Assembly: GCA_003488325.1 (NCBI GenBank)
Contig: DNLZ01000304.1
Location: 1 to 6,974, forward strand
Source of the DNA: Planctomycetaceae bacterium
GTDB taxonomy: Bacteria > Planctomycetota > Planctomycetia > Pirellulales > UBA1268
Direction: 5' to 3'
Length of the DNA stretch: 6,974 nt
The stretch's first letter is position 1; every line of letters starts with the position of its first letter. The translations under genes and the position numbers were made by a program. Below, one piece after another: positions 1 through 4,679 of the stretch. The notes beneath the pieces were generated by a model. The model made no database searches. It had not been told where the DNA came from and worked only from the letters and a program-made list of their open reading frames with translations.

Positions 1-1
1 G

Positions 2-946
2 CGCGCGCCGCTCACCGCGCCGGTGGAGGTGCGGCTCGGAGCCGACGCCGTGGCGCTCGTGCGACGTGCGGCGGAGTCGGAAGACGAGGCGATCGGCGCG
101 GCGGCCCGCGACCTCATGCGGCTCCTCTCGCTCGAGACGGCGGGCGAGAGGACGCAGCGACTCGCCGCGCTCGCCACGCGGGTCGGTGACCCCCAGGCTG
201 CGCCGGAGGTGCGACTCGCCGCGGTGCGGGAGATCGCCGCGGAAAAGGACGCCACGATCACCGCGACGCTCATCGGCGGCTTCGCCGCGGCGACGCCACA
301 GGTGCGTGAGGCGATCCTCGAGGCGTGCTTCGCGAGGGCCGACCGGCTGCCCGCCGTCGTCGACGCACTCGAACAGGGCGCGCTCCCGGCCTCCGCCTGC
401 ACGGCGCTGCAGCGGGCGGCGCTCGAGCGCCATGCCGACGCCGACCTGGCCAGCCGCGCCCACGCCCAGTTCGCGAAGCTCGTGGCAAACCTGGACGGCC
501 AGCTCGCGGAGTACGCCCGCGCCCTCGACCAGCCACGTGATCGCGTGCGCGGGGCGGCACTCTTCAAGCAGCACTGTGCCGCCTGCCACGAGGCGCACGG
601 CACGGGCGTGGCGGTGGGGCCGGCGCTCGCCGGTGAGGCGAAGCATCCGGAGGAGACGCTGCTCGTGTCGATCCTCGCGCCGAACGCCCAGATCACCGGC
701 GGCTACGCGACCTACACGCTCCTCACCACGGGCGGGCAGGTGTTCACCGGCCTGTTGGCCGCCGACACCGCGTCGAGCGTCACGCTCAAGGGCCAGGAGG
801 GCAAGACCCAGACCGTGCTGCGTCGCGACATCGAGGAACTGCGGGCGAGCCCCGTGTCGCTGATGCCCGAGTCGCTCGCGAAGGCCCTGCAGCCGCAGGA
901 CGTCGCCGACATCCTGGCATGGCTTCGCGACCCCGGAGGCGGGTGA
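2..946 (+). CDS. PVC-type haem-binding domain protein, C-terminal part (5' partial)
   Basis: The reading frame is open to the left edge (no stop from base 2), so this is the 3' end of a longer gene; the GTG at 23 is probably internal. Counting from that GTG, residues 1-170 are alanine/leucine-rich helical sequence resembling HEAT/ARM repeats. Residues about 174-305 form a mono-haem cytochrome c domain: the haem-attachment motif CAACH at 185-189 (bases 575-589), a GPAL segment at 199-202, and a probable distal ligand Met281 in SLMPE. This arrangement matches the C-terminal haem domain of large planctomycete and verrucomicrobial proteins that often carry an N-terminal dehydrogenase-like propeller, which would lie outside the window. 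The inferred role is periplasmic electron transfer coupled to an oxidative enzyme; the substrate is unknown. The stop (TGA 944-946) overlaps the next gene's start, so the two are probably translationally coupled. Confidence 0.85.
   Translation, partial: RAPLTAPVEVRLGADAVALVRRAAESEDEAIGAAARDLMRLLSLETAGERTQRLAALATRVGDPQAAPEVRLAAVREIAAEKDATITATLIGGFAAATPQVREAILEACFARADRLPAVVDALEQGALPASACTALQRAALERHADADLASRAHAQFAKLVANLDGQLAEYARALDQPRDRVRGAALFKQHCAACHEAHGTGVAVGPALAGEAKHPEETLLVSILAPNAQITGGYATYTLLTTGGQVFTGLLAADTASSVTLKGQEGKTQTVLRRDIEELRASPVSLMPESLAKALQPQDVADILAWLRDPGGG
935..939 (+). promoter_or_regulatory. Shine-Dalgarno site fixing the start of the di-haem cytochrome
   Basis: A GGAGG sits six bases before the ATG at 946, inside the end of the upstream gene. 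It favours the ATG at 946 over the in-frame ATG at 919, which would give nine extra arginine-rich residues. Confidence 0.7.
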
Positions 947-1905
947 TGCGCCGGCCTTCACTCCGCCAGGCAGGCCTCGTCGCGCCACTCGGTTTCAGGC
1001 TCGGCGTGAGGCACAGGAACCGGCTGTGGGCCGCGCTCCTTGCCATGTTCGTCCCGGTGCACGCGGTCGCGCTCGCGGAGGAGCCCGGCCCGGGACCGCA
1101 GACGTGGCCGGAGCGCATCGGCAACGTGTCGGCCGCGGCGTTCTGGCGGGCGATCGACGACGGCGGGCTCACGCCCACGCGATCCTACGCCTCGTTCTGG
1201 CGTTCGCTCCCCGCGGATGCCGGCCGGGACGAGCCGGGCCGCGCGGGCATGGTCGCCGCGCTCGACGCGGCGCTGGCGGTCGGCGACCTCCGCGACGGTC
1301 CCCACGTGGAGATGCTCGACTACGAGGGCAGCCATGTCCTCGGCGAGCCGCAGATCCATTCCGTACACGGCTTTCGCAACGACGCGTTCGATGTGTGGTT
1401 TCTTCTCACCCGCACGTTCTCGGAGGCGAAGGCGGGGTCCGGGCCATGGGAGCAGTGGGCGATCGTGCAGGACAGACGCGTGGAGCCGAACGTCGCCTCA
1501 TTCTTCCACTACGTGCGGGGCAGGCCCGAGATCTCCAACGCCGGGAGCGACTGCTACCGCTGCCATGCCAACGGACCGCGGGCGCTCGATCCGGCACGGC
1601 CGGATCTGGTGAGCGGTCGCGAGTACCTCGCGGAGGTCAACGACTACTGCCGCAGCCTCGTCGGCGTGGTGACCGACTTCGATGGCCCGCGGCCCGACTT
1701 CGGTGACGAGCTCCGCGTGTCGGATTGCACCGACTGCCATGCGACGGGCGCCGACCGCGGTCCGCTGCATCGGATCCAGGCGCACGCGATCCGTGCCGCC
1801 GTGGCCCGTGGTCGCATGCCCCCCGACGGTCCGCTGTCTCGCGAGGGGTCGATCGCGCTCGAGGCATTCCTGCGCGGACCGCCTGACGCGGGGGTCGCCC
1901 CGTAG
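946..1905 (+). CDS. Exported di-haem c-type cytochrome
   Basis: The protein is 319 residues from the ATG at 946, chosen because it makes a TGATG overlap with the previous stop and has GGAGG six bases upstream. Residues 1-26 are unusually long and basic for a signal peptide n-region; a hydrophobic stretch at about 27-44 (LWAALLAMFVPVHAVALA) then suggests Sec export with cleavage near residue 44. Residues about 50-200 match no family I recognise, are aromatic-rich, and contain His138 and His141. Two haem-binding motifs follow: CYRCH at 203-207 and CTDCH at 261-265. Met291 in RMPPDGPLS is a typical distal methionine for the second haem. The C-terminal half therefore looks like a periplasmic electron carrier, while the N-terminal half may bind a partner or substrate. 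It lies between another cytochrome-domain gene and a Tat substrate, probably in one operon. Confidence 0.8.
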   Translation: MRRPSLRQAGLVAPLGFRLGVRHRNRLWAALLAMFVPVHAVALAEEPGPGPQTWPERIGNVSAAAFWRAIDDGGLTPTRSYASFWRSLPADAGRDEPGRAGMVAALDAALAVGDLRDGPHVEMLDYEGSHVLGEPQIHSVHGFRNDAFDVWFLLTRTFSEAKAGSGPWEQWAIVQDRRVEPNVASFFHYVRGRPEISNAGSDCYRCHANGPRALDPARPDLVSGREYLAEVNDYCRSLVGVVTDFDGPRPDFGDELRVSDCTDCHATGADRGPLHRIQAHAIRAAVARGRMPPDGPLSREGSIALEAFLRGPPDAGVAP

Positions 1906-1939
1906 CATCGTGCCCGTCCTCCCGTCCACGACTCTCGCC

Positions 1940-3205
1940 ATGCCGCACGCAGCCCGCACGTCGAGCGTCACCCGCCGGTGGGTGCTCGGCACCGGCCTCG
2001 GATCACTCGGCATCGTCCCGATCCGTGGTGGTGCCGCCGCGCCGCCGGCGACCCCCGATCGTGTGCCGCTCTCCTCGGTCGACGTCGGCCGGCTGCGCGC
2101 GACCACGCTCGGATTCGTCTCGTCGCTGCGCGTGGCCGACGGGCCATACGGCCGCTACCGCTACGCAGCCGGATGCTCGGAGCCCACGCTCTACAGTTCG
2201 ACCTACGCGGCGATGACCCGCGATCTCTACGGCGATCTCGCCGCCCTCTCGCGAACCGAGCGTGACGGCTGGATCTCCTACCTGCAGTCACACCAGGACG
2301 AAGACGGGCTGTTTCGTGACCCCGTGATCTTCGATCAGGGGTGGTATGCGGGAGACCCCGACTGGTGTGGCCGACGGCATCTCTCCTGCCACGTCGTGAC
2401 GGCCCTCACGAGCCTCGGCGCCGTGGCGGCCAGGCCGCTGCGGTTCCTCGAGCCCTTCCTCGCCTCCGGCGGACTCGTCGCGTGGCTCGAGTCGCGCGAC
2501 TGGCGGACCAGGCCGGACTTCGTCGGCAACGAGGTGCTCAACGTCGGCACGCTCCTTCAGTACGCGCGGGATTTCCAGCATGAGCACCGTGCCGCCGCGG
2601 CCATCGACGAGATGCTGCGGTGGATGACCGACCATCACATGAACGCCGCCACCGGCCTGTGGGGCGGACTCGACACCGCCCGACCGCGCGAGCGTTCGCG
2701 GGCCGTGCAGGCGGCCTACCACTTCTGGCTGCTGTGGTTCTACGACCGGATGGCGATCCCGCATCCGGAACAGGCGGTCGATTCCTGCCTCGCCACGCAG
2801 AACGCCTGCGGCGGCTTCGGTCAGGGGGTGCACACCGGCAGCGACCGCGAGAGCAGCGCCTGCGAGGACATCGACTCGATCGACCCGCTCGCCCGACTGC
2901 TCGGCCGTGAGCCGCCCCATCGTCGGGACGACATCCGCACCGCGCTGTCCCGTGGCGCCGAGGTGGTGCTCGCCGCGCAGGCGGCGGACGGCGGATTCCA
3001 GTTCGTCCGCGGGCGGGGCTTCGAGTACGGCCATCCGCAGCTCGCCGCGGGCGCGACCGAGGGGGGCATGTTTCCCACCTGGTTTCGCACGCTGACGCTC
3101 GCCTACCTCGGCAAGGCACTCCCCGACTCGCCGCTCGGCCGGGTGCCCTGGCGCTTTTGCAACTGCCCCGGCATCCAGTTCTGGCGCGACGAACCGCCGC
3201 CGTGA
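1940..3205 (+). CDS. Tat-exported alpha/alpha-toroid protein, prenyltransferase/squalene-cyclase-repeat-like
   Basis: This gives 421 residues from the ATG at 1940. The frame is open further upstream, but that stretch lies inside the previous gene. GTG at 1910 is an alternative start; neither has a clear Shine-Dalgarno site. Residues 11-16 (TRRWVL), followed by a glycine/leucine-rich stretch and an alanine run near 32-34, look like a twin-arginine signal. The mature part contains repeated helix plus Q-x-x-x-GGF/GLF units: LQSHQDEDGLF (115-125), ATQNACGGFGQG (285-296) and LAAQAADGGFQF (344-355). These resemble prenyltransferase/squalene-oxidase repeats, which build alpha/alpha barrels. An acidic segment, SACEDIDSIDPL (306-317), could be part of an active site or metal site. 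I do not see a squalene-hopene cyclase DXDD motif, so cyclase activity is not supported. Cysteines 143, 150, 283, 290, 308, 408 and 410 are numerous for an exported protein. The specific function is unknown. Confidence 0.6.
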   Translation: MPHAARTSSVTRRWVLGTGLGSLGIVPIRGGAAAPPATPDRVPLSSVDVGRLRATTLGFVSSLRVADGPYGRYRYAAGCSEPTLYSSTYAAMTRDLYGDLAALSRTERDGWISYLQSHQDEDGLFRDPVIFDQGWYAGDPDWCGRRHLSCHVVTALTSLGAVAARPLRFLEPFLASGGLVAWLESRDWRTRPDFVGNEVLNVGTLLQYARDFQHEHRAAAAIDEMLRWMTDHHMNAATGLWGGLDTARPRERSRAVQAAYHFWLLWFYDRMAIPHPEQAVDSCLATQNACGGFGQGVHTGSDRESSACEDIDSIDPLARLLGREPPHRRDDIRTALSRGAEVVLAAQAADGGFQFVRGRGFEYGHPQLAAGATEGGMFPTWFRTLTLAYLGKALPDSPLGRVPWRFCNCPGIQFWRDEPPP

Positions 3206-3209
3206 CCCG

Positions 3210-3225
3210 GTGCGACCCGACGCAC
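3210..3225. terminator. Short hairpin in the convergent gap (weak terminator candidate)
   Basis: GTGCG at 3210-3214 and CGCAC at 3221-3225 pair perfectly around a six-base loop, in the 22-bp space between two convergent stop codons. No T-tract follows on either strand, so this is not a canonical intrinsic terminator. Five pairs is close to what chance allows in GC-rich DNA. Confidence 0.25.
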
Positions 3226-3227
3226 GA

Positions 3228-4286
3228 TCACCGCGCCGGCGCCTCGAGGAAGGGAAACGCCTCGGCGGGAACGAGGGACGCCGTGGCATCGCCGCTGTAC
3301 GTCTGGCCTGCGGCGAGGGGCAGTTTTGTCACCGCCGAGTCCGTGGTGAACTCGCACCGCGCCAGCGGAATCCAGAACACCGTCGGACTCGTCGCCGAAT
3401 CGAAATAGAGGACCCGCTCCTTTTGGTCGTAGATCGTCCGCCAGATCGTACTGGCCACGTTCGGTTCACCCGGTGTGCTGATCCCGAGTGGGGCCGACAC
3501 GTTCCGAATCACACTGAAGATCGCGGCGATCGCCTTCGTGCCCGACAGCGTGTCGGGAATCGCGTCGACGTAAAAACTCGCCCGCACGAAGCGGTCGCTC
3601 GCCCGGATCGTGCCGGGGAGCATCACGTCCCCGCCGATTCCCCGCCAGTAGGCATTGAGTGCGAGCTGCTGGTCGAAGGGAGGCGAGTTCGTCATCACCC
3701 TGTGGTCACGCGAGTGATGGATCCTGAGTCGGCCGTCGATGTACTCCAAGATCGCGGAGTCCCCCGTCGGATCGGAAATCGCCAGATGCCCCACGGCAGG
3801 ATCCCCGTTGGGAAGCACCGGCGCCACGATCGTGAACGGCTCACGCTCGAGGTCCATGACCGCCTCGGCGACCGTCGCGTGCGAGTCGAGCACGTACTGT
3901 GCCCAGCCTCCGATCGAGAGGGTCGGCCGGCCCGGTACCGGCGTCCCATAGTCACTCTCCGCGAGGTAGAGCAGGTTCGCGACGAGCCCCTTCTCGTTGA
4001 TGCCGCAGGCGGTGGCCACACCGTAAAAGCTGACGCCCACCGAGCCGTGCCGACTCGTCCACGAAAGGCTCGACACCCCGGCGTGGCCATGCCGGCGCAT
4101 GCCCCGCGGAAAGACCCAGATCTCCGAGCCGGGATCCTCGACCCAGTCCATCGATCGGCCCACGAGCACGGCCCCGTCGGCGAAGACACGCAGACAGCGG
4201 GTGCATGCCGAGGCCGGTGCGGCACCGAGCAGAACGAGTGCCACCCCGAGCGGGATGGCCTTGCGGATTGAGCCGGGGCGGTGCAT
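3228..4286 (-). CDS. Choloylglycine hydrolase / penicillin V acylase family amidase (exported Ntn-hydrolase)
   Basis: The protein is 352 residues from the ATG whose complement is at 4284-4286. A GAGGG (complement of 4297-4301) lies ten bases upstream, and this start puts a normal signal peptide at residues 1-27 (basic start, core IPLGVALVLLGAA, ASA before the cleavage point). Cleavage exposes Cys28 as the N-terminal nucleophile, as in Gram-negative members of the family. Matching active-site residues are visible: Arg44 and Asp47 in GRSMDW (16 and 19 residues after the cysteine, as in bile salt hydrolases), Asn104 in VANLL after GINEKGL, Asn200 in MTNSPPF, and Arg231 in DRFVR. The family hydrolyses linear amides: conjugated bile salts, penicillin V or, in Gram-negative homologues, acyl-homoserine lactones. 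The substrate here cannot be told. The -3 residue is Ala, so a lipoprotein signal is unlikely. Several hand-counted 60-base lines of this gene run 58-68% GC, lower than most neighbouring lines. Confidence 0.88.
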   Translation of the reverse strand: MHRPGSIRKAIPLGVALVLLGAAPASACTRCLRVFADGAVLVGRSMDWVEDPGSEIWVFPRGMRRHGHAGVSSLSWTSRHGSVGVSFYGVATACGINEKGLVANLLYLAESDYGTPVPGRPTLSIGGWAQYVLDSHATVAEAVMDLEREPFTIVAPVLPNGDPAVGHLAISDPTGDSAILEYIDGRLRIHHSRDHRVMTNSPPFDQQLALNAYWRGIGGDVMLPGTIRASDRFVRASFYVDAIPDTLSGTKAIAAIFSVIRNVSAPLGISTPGEPNVASTIWRTIYDQKERVLYFDSATSPTVFWIPLARCEFTTDSAVTKLPLAAGQTYSGDATASLVPAEAFPFLEAPAR

Positions 4287-4296
4287 GGCGATGATT

Positions 4297-4301
4297 CCCT
4301 C
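4297..4301 (-). promoter_or_regulatory. Shine-Dalgarno site of the acylase gene
   Basis: On the minus strand this reads GAGGG, ten bases before the ATG at 4286. It supports that start over in-frame codons further upstream. It partly overlaps an 8-bp palindrome, CCTCGAGG, at 4298-4305. Confidence 0.5.
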
Positions 4302-4310
4302 GAGGATCCG

Positions 4311-4339
4311 GCCGTCGGTCGAGACCGGGTTCCGACGGC
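4311..4339. repeat. Perfect 8-bp inverted repeat upstream of the acylase gene
   Basis: GCCGTCGG at 4311-4318 is the exact reverse complement of CCGACGGC at 4332-4339, with a 13-base spacer. It lies 24 bases from the acylase ATG and just upstream of its Shine-Dalgarno site. It could be an operator for a dimeric regulator or a hairpin in the acylase mRNA leader. The sequence alone cannot separate these. Confidence 0.5.
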
Positions 4340-4415
4340 TCGATCGTTCGATGATGATACTCCGCACAGCCCGCTCCAGCCCCCCGCGCACGGGTGCGAG
4401 CGTGGATGGCCGCCC

Positions 4416-4422
4416 GAGGAGG
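4416..4422 (+). promoter_or_regulatory. Strong Shine-Dalgarno site for the cysteine-rich protein
   Basis: GAGGAGG lies six bases upstream of the GTG at 4429 and is the strongest ribosome-binding site in the window. It decides the GTG start against the long open frame reaching back into the divergent region. Confidence 0.75.
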
Positions 4423-4428
4423 CACCCT

Positions 4429-4650
4429 GTGAAGAAGCGACCGAGGCGGCGACGCGCACGACGGGAGGCGCAGCCCGAGGCAAGCTACGTCTGCGACTCC
4501 TGTGGAGAGGAGATCGTCGTTCCGGTCGACGTCTCGGCCGGATGCGCCCAGGACTACGTGGAGGACTGTCCGGTCTGCTGCCATCCCATGCGACTGCAGG
4601 TGACGATCGACGAGGATGGATCGGCCCGCATCGAGGGTGAGCACGAATGA
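4429..4650 (+). CDS. CPXCG-motif cysteine-rich small protein
   Basis: The protein is 73 residues, starting at GTG 4429 with an ideally placed GAGGAGG. After a very basic N-terminus (KKRPRRRRARR, residues 2-12), it has CDSCGEEI at 22-29, D34/S36/G38 in the VDVSAG stretch, QDYVEDCPVCCHPM at 41-54, and a short acidic tail. The two Cys pairs (22/25 and 47/50) are the expected zinc-knuckle ligands; Cys39 and Cys51 are additional. This pattern is typical of the Cys-rich CPXCG family, which is short, widespread and of unknown function. The usual first CPXCG motif appears here as CDSCG, so the proline is replaced. The stop overlaps the ATG of a 10-codon frame leading into the exporter gene, so this gene is probably co-transcribed with the exporter. 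Confidence 0.8.
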   Translation: MKKRPRRRRARREAQPEASYVCDSCGEEIVVPVDVSAGCAQDYVEDCPVCCHPMRLQVTIDEDGSARIEGEHE

Positions 4651-4679
4651 CCGACACGACGAGCCGCTCCATCCGATGA
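4647..4679 (+). other. Ten-codon mini reading frame linking two genes by ATGA overlaps
   Basis: An ATG at 4647 overlaps the stop of the cysteine-rich gene (ATGA at 4647-4650). The frame encodes only MTDTTSRSIR before a TGA at 4677-4679, which overlaps the ATG at 4676 of the exporter (ATGA at 4676-4679). It could be a reinitiation relay for translational coupling, or chance. It has no Shine-Dalgarno site of its own. Confidence 0.3.

Larger units (their letters stand above)
4287..4428. promoter_or_regulatory. Divergent intergenic region between acylase and cysteine-rich gene
   Basis: These 142 bases separate two divergently transcribed genes and must hold promoters for both, unless one is read from further away. 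I could not pick out a convincing -35/-10 pair on either strand. A weak plus-strand -10-like GATACT lies at 4356-4361. The region also holds an 8-bp inverted repeat (4311-4339) and a small imperfectly flanked repeat, ATCGTTCGAT, at 4343-4352. Confidence 0.5.

Noticed and set aside
1682..1939. N-terminal extension of the toroid protein into the preceding gene
   Set aside because: This part overlaps the conserved second haem motif of the cytochrome in another frame, and the Tat signal starts only after the ATG at 1940.
2288..3289. A 333-codon minus-strand frame opposite the toroid gene
   Set aside because: No recognisable domain, Arg/Gly/Ala-rich composition, and it covers a plus-strand gene with a Tat signal and repeat motifs.
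3210..4271. A 353-codon plus-strand frame antisense to the acylase
   Set aside because: The minus strand encodes a full set of choloylglycine hydrolase active-site residues; the plus frame is Arg-rich and matches nothing.
3228..4286. Acylase as a lipoprotein, with Cys28 lipidated
   Set aside because: The residue at -3 is Ala rather than Leu/Val/Ile, and Cys28 lines up with the catalytic nucleophile, whose amino group must be free.
4287..4391. 35-residue N-terminal extension of the acylase (start at 4391)
   Set aside because: It would bury the signal peptide internally and run through the inverted repeat; the ATG at 4286 has a ribosome-binding site and a normal signal peptide.
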